DNA of 64,000 nucleotides. It comes from Patella vulgata. Lineage: Eukaryota; Mollusca; Gastropoda; Patellidae. Positions 32,000 through 44,482 of the stretch are shown one piece after another. Within the stretch, counting starts at the first letter, position 1. Each line of letters starts with the position of its first letter. The stretch covers positions 35,787,062 to 35,851,061 of the forward strand of contig NC_065885.2 in NCBI RefSeq assembly GCF_932274485.2, in the 5' to 3' direction. Position numbers and translations under genes: made by a program. A model generated the notes under the pieces. That model was not told where the DNA came from. It worked only from the letters and a program-made list of their open reading frames with translations, and did no database searches.

Positions 32000-32225
32000 T
32001 TAAAGGAGCTAAATCGCTAATATTTGGGACCTAGAAATGGACACAAATGGGTCCCAACGCATATAATAATGTAATATGAATGTATATAAACTGATTTACA
32101 TTCATTCGTTTCCGTTATGTTATGTTCGGCGAAATACGCCAGAAGTCTCGATCGAATGGCAATCTCTAGCGTCTGGTTATTCCAGTCTACACCGATAATA
32201 ATTTCACATTTCCAAATTTGCCAAG
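32000..32225 (+). mobile_element. MITE family M2 fragment
   Basis: Begins TTAAAGGAGCTAAATCGCTA and matches 49256-49460 for about 220 bp (GTTCGGCGAAATACGCCAGA, TCTAGCGTCTGGTTATTCC). The right terminus is not present. Confidence 0.7.
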
Positions 32226-32835
32226 AACTTTCAATTTCTAAGAAATCAAATGTAATACAAAGCTGTATGCAGGCATGTTACTTCATTTTAATATAACGTC
32301 TAAGACTTTATTATATGACTAAAATGAAAGTAGGTTACATATAATATTACGGATTCAAATGAGAGTTAAAATTTTGCAGTTATCGCTATGATTAAATATA
32401 TAGTTTTCCTAATTTCTAAGAAATATATAAAGACATTATCACCATACAGTGTATTTCAAACATTCAAACATGTTTCAACAAGAATGTTTTAAAGTACCTT
32501 GCTATAACAATGATACCTGGAGACACGATATAAATAATATAGGAATGAAGCAGTTAAGTGTGTAGTAAGCTTGAAAGTAAATATTAAAAGAGTGCAGTGC
32601 AACAATTTAACATTTTAGCGACAGTGCCCCACTGTATTATATCATATATTGACCCTAATTTTACTAAATGTCATTATATGATATGATATATATTTTTTAG
32701 AATCAAACAACGAAGATATAAACCGTGAACATACGTGAAATAATTCACGACCTATGTACTGACTGAATCTGTACATTATTGCCACTGTATAATATTGTTT
32801 TATATATTTTGTAATTTATGTATGTATTTATAATT

Positions 32836-32885
32836 CAAAAACCGAGGTCCCGTGTACACATTGGCGTGCACGTAAAAGATCCTAT
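32836..32885 (+). repeat. SINE family A, central fragment
   Basis: AACCGAGGTCCCGTGTACAC followed by ATTGGCGTGCACGTAAAAGA. Only the central 50 bases remain. Confidence 0.65.
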
Positions 32886-33377
32886 AAAAATTGTGTACTG
32901 TGAATAGGCCTATAAATACATATTTTTACTTACCGTCCACCTATTAAGACTTCGTCGTATGCTGATACTTGCAATAGGCCTACTTATATAGTTGATTATG
33001 TTTTATTTTTAGAACCAAACAAAACAACGAACTTCCTAGACGTGATCTATTTACTGGGAATTAACGCTGAGTTTTAAATTTATCAGCGATATCACTATTA
33101 TGGAAGCAAACGTTAAACGTCCAAGAGATATGTTTTGGATGAAGGCGGCATATTATCAGCAATGTGTGAGAATTCATTTTTTGACAGGTCGAAATTTGCG
33201 TGAAACAGCTTTATTTAAAGTCCACTTCCACCGAAGTGATACCGCAGACAAAAAGGTAAAAATTAAATCCCAGGGGTTATGTTAACCCTTTGGTCTTCAG
33301 GCCCGTGGGGATGATATTGAAAAATATGGATTATATAATGTCGCCGAGTGGAGGAATATTGTTGGGAACGGCAAAAT

Positions 33378-33570
33378 GAAATGGGGTTTAAGGTCTTATT
33401 TCTGCTCCGACTGGACAAATAAAGGCCGGCATACGCCATGGGGCATATTTTGCCAGAACAGCGGCGCTACGGCCTATTCTTAATTCGAATTCCACCTGTC
33501 AAAGGTTCATTTACGTGCATGCCAATGTACACGGGACCTCGGTTTATCGTAACCTCCGAATGAATAGGCC
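33378..33570 (-). repeat. SINE family A, 3' half
   Basis: Reverse copy from the tail (AATGAAATGGGGTTTAAGGT) through GCCAGAACAGCGGCGCTACG to GTACACGGGACCTCGG, where it breaks off. Confidence 0.75.
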
Positions 33571-33599
33571 TATACATTGTCACTCATTCATACACTGCC

Positions 33600-33725
33600 A
33601 GTCATCCAACTTCCAAGAGATATTTAACGTGCACGCCAATGTATACATGGGGCATCGGTTTTTCGTTTCTCCCGAACGACTGGCTAACACCGTGATCGAA
33701 CAGGGGACCTCCAGGTTAGTGTGCC
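33600..33725 (-). repeat. SINE family A, central and head piece
   Basis: Reverse fragment from TTAACGTGCACGCCAATGTA through CCCGAACGACTGG to GTGATCGAACAGGGGACCTC, with an internal deletion. Confidence 0.6.
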
Positions 33726-33742
33726 AACGCAATCTGTTTCAA

Positions 33743-34112
33743 TGAAATGAAATGAAATGGGGTTTAACGTCCTACTGTTTTGCTCCATACTGGGCTAATG
33801 AAGACGGGCATATGCCATACAGTGTGCTATGAGGGAAATTTTGCCCGGACAGCGGCACTACGGCCTACTCTTATATCGAATTCCAACTGTCAAGGGATCT
33901 TTTACGTGCACGCCAATGTGTACACGGGACCTCGGTTTTCCGTCCCATCCGAACGACTAGACAGCTTTCCTTGTCAGCCCCTCCGTCCTGCATCACTGAC
34001 AAGGGAGAACCACGCCGGAAAATCTGGATGAACTTTCTCGGCCAATGCAGGGATCGAACACCCGACCTCCAGTCTAGCGAGCCAGCGTCTTAGCCACTTA
34101 GCCACCGTGATT
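33743..34112 (-). repeat. SINE family A, complete copy
   Basis: The best full-length reverse copy. It runs from the ATTTC tail (AATGAAATGAAATGGGGTTT on plus) through AGCGGCACTACGGCCTACTC, CATCCGAACGACTAGACAGC and GAGAACCACGCCGGAAAATC to box B (complement GGGATCGAACACC) and box A (complement CTTAGCCACTTAGCCACC). About 370 bp. A tRNA-derived head with two polymerase III boxes and a pentanucleotide tail define it. Confidence 0.85.
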
Positions 34113-34165
34113 CCCCCTGTTTCATAGAAGTATTGCGAAGACTAATAGCGAATATTCACTGCTGA

Positions 34166-34208
34166 TCAGAGTGAAGCCAACGTCGTACTCACTGAGCCAC
34201 CGTGGCTT
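34166..34208 (-). repeat. SINE family A, head fragment
   Basis: Contains GTACTCACTGAGCCACCGTG, the complement of the box A region, directly behind the complete copy. Confidence 0.55.
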
Positions 34209-34823
34209 GGTTGTGCGGATGGAATTGTTTTATCTTTGGTTAGTTTTGTATTTTTGGCCGTGGAGGACGGCAAATTTCTCTGTACGCCACTCTCCGTGCA
34301 CTTAATTATAATAATAATATCTTCTTTCTTTTTTTCTTTTTTTGCTATCGGGACGGACATCTTCTAGACACTATATTAAATATTCTTCGAGAAAGCATTG
34401 TTGAAACAGTTTTAGGTAATAGAGACTTATGTAGTTTTTTTTGTTTTTTATTGGTGTGAAATATATTAGTATTTCGTTTCGGTTAATATATTTATACGAT
34501 TTGTATTTCGTTTCAGTGTCTTTTCCGATTCGAAATCTAGCTTTCTAAGATGGCCGCTAAAAATAAAAACATGTTGAGACAACTTTAATTTTTCAGAAAA
34601 ACTGCAAAGAACTCTCTCAGTTTTTTAGACAGCAACCTTTATTCTTTTATCTGGTGATCAGTAATTTTACCTGCAGTTTTGGCAAATAACACCCTTTTCA
34701 TTCAGGCTTGTCAAACAAGTCGACATTTTTTTGTTTTCATTTTCTGTTGTTTTGTTGTCAACAAGAAGACGGCTTTGCTTCACTCCTTCAGCATACAGTC
34801 CTGATTATCATTAAACAAGAAAG

Positions 34824-37800
34824 ATGAAAATTTCCGGATTAGTACCGGCCCGTTTTCTGACTTTAATAGCTCATCTAGTGATTGTCATTGTAATTTTTTG
34901 GTCCAAGGTAGGTCTGGTCGATTTGTTTACAACGTCCAATAAATGCTACAGTGACAGTCACAAAGTGCCTAGAGTAGAATAGATTGTCTGATTTACCACA
35001 GATATTTTCACACAAACGTATATTGAAATATGAACATTATATGTCCATTTTGGATTAATCACAAAACAGGAAGACAGGACTGTTTAAATATCGAGTTATG
35101 CTCCATGCTGTTACATATGTAGCTGCAAATTCACCATGCGACACAATAAATAATCTAACAAAAATACAGTCAATGCAAAAGCTGCTAATGCGTAGCCCTA
35201 CATGTAGGCCTACTAATAAATCAAAATATAATATTATATACATTATAAACTCCACTTATATACCCTGCACTACTGAGAAAGAAGATATGAATTTTCATAT
35301 GTCTTAATATTGCATATTGAGAGAAATGTGCCAGCTCCCTATATAAACACACATTTGAATGGACAATCTCTTATAGTCTACTAAAAAGCCCTATTAACAT
35401 GTACCGGTATGTAATTACTGAATGCAATGCATAAACAAAGCCAGATATGGATTAATAATAGGATATTATTTAGTAGAGTAGGAATGATTTTAATAATTTG
35501 CCTTTAAATTTAAAGATAATAGATAATGCTGATCTGATGTCTATTGATTAGTTCTTATAATATGCAATTCCAGATGGAAAATTTCTGGATTACATTTTCA
35601 TATCAACGTAGTGTTTTATGACATATATAATTATTTTTAATAGAAAGCAATAAATAATATCTTAAATGTCAAGTTTTTTTAAATTTTAGGGTGAAAATAT
35701 ACTGATGTGTTTACCAGAAAATTATTCGTCAGATGAATATTCTCTAAAAGATATGCAGTAAGTAGAATACATGGTTTTAAACATGTCCAGGTATTAGATT
35801 TAGACCATCATTGATTGACTTGACCGAGGGTGGAAATTAAATTCAAATTACTGGTGAATGTACATAATTTCAGTTTGTAGAAGGAATTCGATCACAATTT
35901 TATAGGACAGAATTCTGTTGACACCTCTTACATAGAGATTTTAAGGTGCTTAGAACTAAATCGAGGAGAGTTTTTTTGTCCCACAGCTGAAATTAGCTCC
36001 ACATAAATCACTGTACTGTAATTGTGTATGCTACTTAGGATGATGTCCTGGTTGTATAGACTGAGGTTTTGTACTCCAAGGACCTCTGACCTAGAATAAA
36101 AGGAATCACTAAGCTATCCTTATTTACAAAATCTTTCACCATGTCCGAACTGGAAAAACTTCTTTTTAGTAGCCCAGTTGTTTTTATAGAAATGTCAACA
36201 GTGCAATCAATAAGTTGTCTGTCCCATCAGCAGCAGATCTGAATATATGTTAGATCATATATGTACTATGTAGTGTAAAATTCAGAACAACAAAGATGAA
36301 ACAAAATAAAATATTTTAATTAGACTGTAAATGTAAATAACTGTAAATATAGACAATTTTAAAAATATTTATCATTGTTTGTTTCAGATTAACTATTGGC
36401 TTATCTGTTACACTTGGTTTATTTTTCCTTGAATTACTAGGATTTATTGGTGGAATCACCATGTTTATGCCATTCCAGAGTCTACTATGTATCCTTGTTA
36501 AAATAATTATATTAATTATAGAATGTGCAACAACAAAAATTTGATGGTTGCTCTTTTGTAACTTAACCTGCTAACCTGCTAAATACGCTGTATGAGTCCT
36601 ACTGTATCTCAAGAAGTACCTTCTTCCGAAATCAGTTGTTGTTGTTTGTATTATAGAGTAGAGCCGAAAAAAGCTCCCCTTAATGAACAAATTGAAAAAA
36701 TCGCCCCCCCCCCCCCAAAAAAAAAGCTCTTCTAGTTTCAATAAGAAGATTGATTTAGAAATTAAGGAGAGTGATCTGATATTAAGGAGAGTGATTAGTT
36801 GTATGTATGAGAAATGGTTCTGAAGATCAATAACTGCATGTTAGGGGTCATTCCTGGTTACATAAATGATAATAAACATCGCCTGCTAATTAATAGCACT
36901 CGTACAATCAAGTCAAACTTTTGCTGTCGTCTAAAACTACTTCCAATAGAAATACTTTTTGACATTTCTAAATATATATAGCTTGTAATTGTATAAATTT
37001 TGTTTAAAAACATAACCCCTATTCACAATATAATCATAAATGCTAAAAAATTCCATCAAAATAGAATCTATTTCTTCCGGAATTATTCTCATTGGAAACT
37101 TTATGTGCCATCTCTCATAATTTCTCATGTCTCGTGAGAGTTCTACTTTACATTTCAGTTAAATTAACCAATGATGCAAACAAGTCATTTATTTTTAGCA
37201 GCATATTCATCAGAATTTTATTACCCTGTGCGATCACATGATACACTAATCGAATACACAAAATAAATATTCACAATGGCAGCAATAGGAATGTGAGTCT
37301 TTCACTCTTTTAGAAAACAAAGTACATATGTCCATGTTTTATAAATCTGGAGAGCAATTTTCAGTTTTAAGGCGAGGGAGGAAAACCTCCCCTCGTTCAA
37401 CATTGAGGTGCATGGCAGGTGATCGCATGCCACAAAATCAGTGACTGCGAAACTGTAATAAGTGCCTTATCTTAGTATTTTTTAAGTATATTTCTGCATC
37501 AACTTTTTAATTTAATAAGTGTAATTATGCTTCTTGAGCAAGTTAGGAAATTGTTGTTTATTGATGTTCATTGATGCCACCTTCGGTTGTTAATTCATGC
37601 TGATGCTACATTTGACTGTTGATTCATGCTGATACCTTCATTGATTAGTTATTCATGTTGATTCTGCCTTTGATTGTTTATTCCTACCTAATGTTTCATT
37701 CAATTATTTATTTATGCTAATGTTCTGTTTGTTTTTTGTATATAATCTGTCATAATTTTGCCCTCTATGTATAAATTTTTCAATTACTACTTTGAATGCA

Positions 37801-38778
37801 GAGATTTGCCTGAAGTGATTTATATTTAAGGCTTATAAACACGCCATGAATCCCAAAATGACTTAGATATTTCATTTTTTTATTTTCTGGAATTTACGAG
37901 CACACATGAAAGAGAAATCTAGTTCCTACAACAATTATTGATTGAAGTAATGGCATATAAAGGGAGTCAACTCTATTTAGCATACCATAATACTACACCT
38001 CGGGCTAGAAAGGTATATTCTGTATCGTGTCTAGGACAACTGCCAGTTGTACAATTGCCGGTGAGGACAACTGCCGGTGAGGACAACTGCCAGCGAGGAC
38101 AACTGGCGGTGATATCATTTGTTTTTCTGTATTTATGTCCTTTTTGTTAAAAATAATACTTAATAATTAAATATTCTTTATTATTATCATACAGGTTCAA
38201 TTGTCCTGCTCCTGTCTGTATCATATCAATCTGTTTCAGAGGTAATGCGAAAGCCTTCTTCTAAGTCTGTGTAAGATGACTGACCTTTATACGTTCAAAT
38301 GCCTTTTATGTGTGACATTACATCACATGGCGTCGATCATTGGCTTCGATAGCGCATGCATTGTTTTCATCATCAGATGTATTAACGTTAACTATTTTAT
38401 TTACCCTTTTACACTAAATAGGAAATATTTTTTATCCTGATATACTTAAAACACCTTTAATTATTTTTCTAATACTTCCCCCCAAAAATGTTCTAAACTT
38501 TATTTTGCAGATGGAAAACAGTTAATATTCTGAGCTAATTAACTCACTTTATTTACTGCTGATCATTTAGGTATTATATGTTTACTTATATTTATTTCCT
38601 TAATAAGAATTTAGCTACATGTGCACACAGTAGTGCTGCTGTTGTTTTATCCTATTTCTTGTTTGATGCTTGGCCATGTGACTGGTATTGGTATGTGTTT
38701 GGATTTTGCAGTGCTTTCCCAGCAGTTACAGAATTGATTACAATCATTGGTGTATTAGGATTTAAGAAAGGATACTGA
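34824..38778 (+). CDS. TMEM107: TMEM107, ciliary transition-zone tetraspan protein
   Basis: Four exons, 34824-34907, 35690-35757, 36388-36488 and 38615-38778, add to 417 bases and 138 residues (human protein about 140). All introns are GT..AG and phases agree. The start MKISGLVPARFLTLIAHLV matches the family's SGLVPSRFLTLLAHLV. TM1 is followed by a loop with CLPENYSSDEYSLKDMQ, then LSVTLGLFFLELLGF (TM2), the MFMPFQSLLSTCAHSSAAVV segment (TM3) and FCSAFPAVTELITIIGV, LGFKKGY (TM4 and cytoplasmic end). TMEM107 recruits MKS-module proteins to the transition zone of cilia and is lost in Meckel-Gruber and Joubert-type disease in humans. The 2.1-kb last intron holds a poly-C/A run and a minisatellite. 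It stands alone, well away from other genes. Identification by strong whole-length similarity. Confidence 0.95.
38033..38112. repeat. Minisatellite, ~17-bp units (TMEM107 intron 3)
   Basis: Four to five copies of GAGGACAACTGCCGGT with small changes, in the last intron of TMEM107. Confidence 0.8.
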
Positions 38779-38819
38779 TCTCTCATCTTTTAGCTATGTC
38801 ATTACTCAATATTATTCAT

Positions 38820-38825
38820 AATAAA
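38820..38825 (+). promoter_or_regulatory. Poly(A) signal of TMEM107
   Basis: AATAAA 42 bases after the stop codon, within AT-rich 3' sequence. Position fits a short 3' UTR. Confidence 0.55.
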
Positions 38826-40357
38826 AATGGCAAATCAAAATCAAGGTATCCAGTTAAATTAAGTTAAAGTGATAGCTCTGAAAATAATGCTGTAGGTACA
38901 TGTAATACTAGAAAGGGATATCTTTATATGGTAATTGTCATTCTATCAAAATCAAGCACAGTTAATTCTAACAGTTAGTAAATATACATTAAAAATCTAT
39001 AAATATTACTAAAGTCATATCAAATATTTGGTATGTATAATTTGGAAAAAATCTGACAGTTTTATTTTGATCATAAATATTAGTGTTAATACTACATGTC
39101 TTAAAGTTACAATTTCATATTTTCTAAGAAAGTCAAAACATGATTATTTCAATGTCTTTTGCTCAATAGGTTGTCAACTCACTATTATACGATCATAGGT
39201 TATCTTTCTCACACTTAAAAATCTTTACACCGGAAATAATAACACAATTACCTCCCAATTACCTCCCTTGTTTTCCTATTCCCCACCATGGAATAGCTAT
39301 CTTCAAATGTTTGAATTTGAAGTTGAAAATGATATTTTTGCCAATTTCTCATGTGGCAATAGTGAATTATAGGATTATTCTTTAACAAGGTAGGACTGTT
39401 TATAGATACCATCTATTTTAGGGTTTTATTTTAATAAATAAAATATAACTTAAAAATATGAAATTGTAACTTTAAGTTTGTAATAGCTAGAAAAAAATGT
39501 GAAAATGATGTAAAGATTTATGCCCTTCTATTTTAATATATTTAAATCGCTTTACAGTACGTTAAATTTAGTGAATTATGGAGTTAAAGGAGCAAAAATC
39601 CTTACGGTATGAATTGTATGTATATAACGATCATTTCATCAGGCAATTAGGAACTTGGTTATTAGCTCTGTAGAGAAATGTTTTTTTTTAGTCCCCTTAA
39701 AATTCTGTCATTCCTTTTTATGGATAGGTTGAAAAGAGACAATCATTTTTTTAGTAATTTTCTTTTAGCTATTTTCTCAGAATTATTGTTATCTTAGCTC
39801 TGATTTTCACAATTTAAAACTAACAGTTTGAAAGAAAAACAGAAATGAGAATCTTCAAATAGTATGAAAATAAGGAGACTTTTCAAGCAGTACAATAAAA
39901 AGGGGATTTTGATGAAATAGATAATTAACAAGTATATAATTAGTGCAAATTTTTAGAAAGTGTAAGTAAAATAAAGGAAAAATGTTCAGGTAGTATGAAT
40001 ATGAAATCCAAAATACTCCGTCCAATGGCCTGTTCATATCAAAGAGTGATGTAAAAATTTATATATACCTGTAAATATTTGTACATCAACATTTTTATAC
40101 AAATTTTTATGTACATACTTTCTTATTAAATTATTATCATTATGTATTTGAATTATTATTACTTCTTTCTGATTCCATTGATATAGCACCAAAAACATGT
40201 TTCAAATTTGTAGCCCCATTACAATCAGTTTTCCCAATCTGTCTCTGTTATGATCATAGATAGATTTGTGGAAGGATAGCCCAATGTGTCTGATGTTCAA
40301 GACAAACAGGTTGTAGCGATAGTAACACCACTTGCTGGATCAGGTTTTTATGTAACA
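38826..40357. other. Intergenic, AT-rich, no gene seen
   Basis: Very AT-rich with many stops in all frames. No repeat family of this window is recognised here. Confidence 0.4.
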
Positions 40358-40608
40358 TTAAATATACATTATGTAAGAACCTATTGCAGGTCTTTTTGGG
40401 TTCAAATGTTATATAACTTTTTAATTATACATTTATTCACATGACAAGCAATAGATTCTCTAGAACATTGGATGTTTGCAATTTTTAACAATGAAAATCA
40501 AGACTACACTATCTTAATCAAAACCACTGATAACTTCGCTCAGAATAAAGTAATTTAATAACTGGTATAGTGGGAACTTTATCTAAATCTTACATAAGGC
40601 ATCTTTAA
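40358..40608 (-). mobile_element. TTAA-flanked MITE, family M1 (internally deleted)
   Basis: TTAA, then ATATACATTATGTAAGAACC at left and ATCTTACATAAGGCATCT, TTAA at right. Shorter than the ~400-bp copies because of an internal deletion. Confidence 0.75.
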
Positions 40609-41532
40609 TAGTGATGCTCCATGATAGATATGTAAATTGATATTAAAGTTTGTTTCTGATAATCCAAATAACGGTAAGTAAAGTTGGTCCTTAGGAAAAT
40701 GATAACTATAACTAAGTGTAACCTAAAGATGTCAAAAGAGCTAAAACTCAATATTTTCCATAATATTTGAAATTAAAAACATGAATTATAATTCAATATT
40801 GGTCAGTTCAATCCATATTGAAGTTGTTATCTTCCTATGAAAATTTAGGCTCCTAATTTCCAATATTTGAGACCCACTGATTTTTTTAAAATCAATACAC
40901 GAGTCATGTATCCTATGGTTTCAGTCATGTATCCTATGGTTTAGTGTACCATTTGTAATTAAGAAAGAAAAACATATCGCACCATTAAAAATGGTTGATT
41001 CACAACAAATAATAATTTGAAAAATTGTGTAGGATAGACAAAGCAGACACAAACTACTGTCGCTCAATATAATCATATATTTAACCGAACATTATTGATT
41101 AGAAATTAAATAAATTTTTTAAAAAATTGATTAGAAATCACCTTCCTGTGGCCTTTAGACCTACATTGGCCTATATTATTATTCCAAAGAATAGAGCCAT
41201 GCACCCTTTAATAACAATTTTATCATCCAAGGCTTAATATGTCCGAAGAAGTATCTTAAAGTTGTACCCTCTGTTGCATTGGAAGCCAATGGAGTGTTTT
41301 TATTAAACTTGTGAAATATGATCATTTTTTTAAGGATTTTGGTAAGAAGCCTTGTAGCGTAATTCTAGATATACTGCAATTTCTGTATGTAATATTCTCG
41401 GAGTTGATATTGTAAAGCATTGTGGTAATCTTAGATGAAATAAAAACGTGGAATAAACGTTCTGTGTTATCGCGGGTCCGATATTGTCGGATTTTTGCTA
41501 TTGTGTGAGGTGAAAGAATGCCGACGAACAAA
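40609..41532. other. Intergenic, no gene seen
   Basis: AT-rich, with a short direct repeat near 40904-40940 (GTCATGTATCCTATGGTTT twice). No coding signal. Confidence 0.4.
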
Positions 41533-41680
41533 AGAAATGGGGTTTGACATCCTACTCCTGCTCTGAGGAAATTTTAGCTAGACAGCGGTGTCTCCGCCTA
41601 GTGTTCATTCGCATACCGGCTGCCAACACGGTTCTTTTATGTGACGAGGGGAAACCACGCTGAGAAATCCTGAGTAACTA
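41533..41680 (-). repeat. SINE family A, degraded copy
   Basis: GAAATGGGGTTTGACATCCT, TAGCTAGACAGCGGTG and GGGGAAACCACGCTGAGAAA in family order, with two internal deletions. Confidence 0.65.
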
Positions 41681-42004
41681 CTTTTTTTATTTTCAAAGAA
41701 CAGTTCATTTTTTATTAAAAGTAACTTCTTCCTTATTAAAAAGGAACTATTTTTATTTAATTGGCTTTGGTGGAAACACTGGGTCAATATAAAGGACTTT
41801 GCATAGGTTGAATTGCTGTCAAAAAATGATTTATCACTATGCCGTAATGTAATCAGGTTCAGTAAAAGTGAAATCTATAGCAAAGAATTATATTTATTTA
41901 TTTGTGCATGTAAGAAGGGATTGGGTGATAAATAAAATCTCCTACTCGTCTTTTTGATATCAGGTGAGACTAAAGCTGCGTTCACACTGCATGCGCATTC
42001 AATG

Positions 42005-42034
42005 CGAATTCCGGAGACCGGTCTCCGGAATTCG
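42005..42034. repeat. 30-bp perfect palindrome
   Basis: CGAATTCCGGAGACC followed at once by its exact reverse complement, with no spacer. Lies just inside the left end of the Harbinger-like element. Confidence 0.95.
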
Positions 42035-42349
42035 GATGGGTTTTTCCCGGTTTAAAAGCGGTGCGTCACATTACAGTTTATTCGGATTGAATTCAGAATG
42101 CAAAGCGCCAGACATTCGTATTGGTGATCTTGTGTTGCTTCTGTTTAATTTCCTGAGGCAAGCAAGGCTACATCAGCGACGCCGGGTCTTACATCTTCGA
42201 CACCTTGCCATGCACCGCCGGCACGATTTCGTTGGCACCAAAATCAAATGCAAATGAGGATGATTATTCTTTTGGTAGCGTTTGCTATATATCAACAAGA
42301 ATGTACATGTACTTCACTCTGTACTAGCGAAGATACATTTCATAATTGA

Positions 42350-42425
42350 AATGCTATGAAATGGGATCAAACTTCCTACTGTTCTGGTCCGACTGGGCTT
42401 ATAAAGACGGGCATAGACCATGTCA
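42350..42425 (-). repeat. SINE family A, 3' tail fragment
   Basis: Reverse tail: GAAATGGGATCAAACTTCCT, TCCGACTGGGCTTATAAAGA. It ends at ACCATGTCACA, which recurs inverted 40 bp later. Confidence 0.6.
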
Positions 42426-42969
42426 CAATTGATATGTTAATTTGCTATGTATAATTGTGACATGGTTTATTTCTGTGATTTAGGGTACCTAATTAATTTG
42501 GTACATGGCTAAAGGGAATATTTATTTCTTTTAAAGACATTTATTAAGGGTTGTACAGGTTTTGGTTAATAAAGTTTAATTATTTTCAATGTATATGCGT
42601 TGTTTTTATAGAACGATTGTTGGTATGTCTGAGCAAGTTAGGTAACGGGGTGTAATGTAATGAATGTGTCTGGATTGTGATGCATGTGCATGTGGTGCAT
42701 AGTTCTGATTGGATGTTTGAGTGACTAAAAGTTTCTTGGTGTAGGAATTAGAAAAGTTTGTCAGAGAGGTTTAAAATAAGTTACAGGATAGACATGGCTG
42801 TTTTCTCTACTTAGATCAGAGTGATTTTAAAGGACCAGACATGACTGTTTTTCTATATCTACGGTAACACCAATGACTGGCTTTAGATGCTTAGAACCTG
42901 GTAATTAAATACGATGTATTTAAATGTGATGAATGCGTTCCTTGATGAAATAACATTTAACCGGTAATG

Positions 42970-43135
42970 TCTAGGTGACCGATATAAATCATATTTCAAC
43001 CCAGGGGTAACCTTGTGAATCATATTGTAGTTTAATCTTGGTGAACTTTGTGAATCGTACGCATGTAGTCTTGGTGAAGTACATTTCAATCTTGGTGAAG
43101 TTTTAATACAATTAGGGAGTCTAGGTGAATCCGGG
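42970..43135. repeat. Degenerate minisatellite
   Basis: Five to six irregular copies of a unit around TCTTGGTGAAGT or TCTAGGTGAA, spaced 25-45 bp. The minus-strand open frame here only translates the repeat (SPRL motifs). Confidence 0.5.
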
Positions 43136-43476
43136 AAATAGATCTGTGACATGTGAAGGTTTTGTGTTTTCCGAGAATTTGTGTTCGGGTTTAAAATGTT
43201 TTTAAAAAACCAACTTACGCGATTGAGATGGTGGAATTAAGACGCAGAATTAATCTGAATGCTAACCAGGAAGATTGATTGAATTAAAGCAACCGAGTAA
43301 TAAATGCCTGAATGAACTGTAACTTTAAAGCATTTAATTTTGTAAAAACCTCTTAAATTGTATATGTAAATTGATTGCAAAATATACATATTTAAAATAA
43401 ATTAATTAGTTGTGGTGTTTGTTGGAAATTTGGAAAAGGGGGCAATTAAGTTAAAGAACCTGAGGTCACTTTGTGA

Positions 43477-43690
43477 CAGACCATTTTCCCAGGACTCTGT
43501 ATTTCGTCCCATCCGAACGATTAAACAGCTGTCCTTGTCAGTCCTTCCGCCTTGCAACACTGACATGGGGAAACCACACCGGAAAATCACGATGAACATT
43601 TTCGGTCAACACCTGGAGCGAACCCTCGACCACCAGACTAGGGAACTAGCTTCTTACTCACTGAATCATCGTGGCTCCCATTTCATAATT
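43477..43690 (-). repeat. SINE family A, 5' two-thirds
   Basis: Reverse copy from TTCGTCCCATCCGAACGATT through AACCACACCGGAAAATCACG to the head (CTCACTGAATCATCGTGGCT). The tail is missing. Confidence 0.75.
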
Positions 43691-43866
43691 CAAATCCTTT
43701 CAGCACTAAACATACATAATGTAAAGCAATACATTTTGTTGTCATGTGCAATACATGCTAGAGACTAGGCTCCACTAGACTCGCGACGACTAAAGCTTAC
43801 CTGTCCTGCCCCCAAGGTCTAGACCGTGAATGGTCAGCTGTGATCTGAACACACCTATCTTTGTAT

Positions 43867-44035
43867 TTGATATGTGGTCGTATATTGTCGTCGCCCCCGC
43901 CCGACGCGCTAGAGGCTAATGTTAATATCTGATTGACTTTAAATTTATGCACAGTGTTTAAGGTCATGGATGAAGAAGCAAATTGAATTTGAACGTTTTA
44001 CGATAATTACTGCAAGAGTTATGGCCCATGATTTA
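43867..44035 (+). repeat. Tandem-cored element, 5' end fragment
   Basis: TGGTCGTATATTGTCGTCGC, then GATTGACTTTAAATTTATGC and CAGTGTTTAAGGTCATGGAT, the same subtype as 6560-7000 in opposite orientation. Confidence 0.6.
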
Positions 44036-44482
44036 AAATGCTAGTATAGGGCAGAACTCGTAATCAGAATTTAGTGTGTTCTAAATCTTTGCTTTATTAA
44101 CAAAAGGAATAGTATGCCACAACCCTTGTTGAGTGCTCGGAGGATTAGCTGCTGAGGGCTTATGTTTCGTTGCCTGACAATCTATTGTTACCTGGTTATG
44201 TTAACGCAGAATTTGTTTCAGTGATGATGGGCTGCAGCTATGTTGGCAAAGTTATCGTTTCCGGTAAAACTGTTGATCTGAATCAAGCGTGTCACACTCA
44301 AATCTTGACTGCGAATAACCCGATTCGGAATAATTGTTCCGAGTTGAATTCGGAACAATATACGGATTCGTTTATTCAAATTCAATTCGGTTTTTACCGA
44401 ATCGAGTGTGACGCCAAAGTCCGGAATAAGGCTTTATTCTGAATTCAATTCAGATTAAACCCCTAGTGTGAACGCAGCTAAA

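Larger units (their letters stand above)
30477..32999. other. Intergenic between mind-bomb-like gene and SINE cluster
   Basis: The promoter of the minus-strand mind-bomb-like gene should lie at 30480-31000, but no clear core element is visible. Repeat pieces: SINE A tail at 31050-31095, foldback-family fragment at 31318-31440, MITE M2 fragment at 32000-32225, SINE A fragment at 32836-32885. No gene seen. Confidence 0.45.
41975..44478. mobile_element. Harbinger-like DNA transposon remnant
   Basis: The ends are complementary: GCTGCGTTCACACT at left and AGTGTGAACGCAGC at right, with TAAA directly outside both, a likely target duplication (PIF/Harbinger prefer TWA). 'CTGCGTTCACACT' ends are common in animal Harbinger elements. 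Near the left end a plus frame encodes LLLFNFLRQARLHQRRRVLH, an Arg/Leu-rich stretch like the start of Harbinger nucleases. No DDE domain is intact. The 2.5-kb interior contains SINE fragments (42350-42425, 43477-43690) and a tandem-cored element piece (43867-44035), so it is old and much rearranged. Confidence 0.55.

Noticed and set aside
33780-34031. Open frames with the recurring text HTVCYEGNFARTAALRPTLI (also at 4118-3882 and 7944-7699)
   Set aside because: Recurrence shows they are translations of the SINE A body, a non-coding polymerase III element.
33743-34112. tRNA-like box A and box B sequences
   Set aside because: They belong to the SINE heads. No complete cloverleaf with an acceptor stem can be drawn, so no functional tRNA gene is called.
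38195-38241. Possible extra exon of TMEM107 (good acceptor CATACAG and donor GTAATG)
   Set aside because: 47 bp would shift the frame, and the four-exon model without it matches the whole TMEM107 family. At most a cryptic or poison exon.
42883-43152. Minus-strand frame rich in SPRL
   Set aside because: Direct translation of a degenerate minisatellite; no start context or domain.
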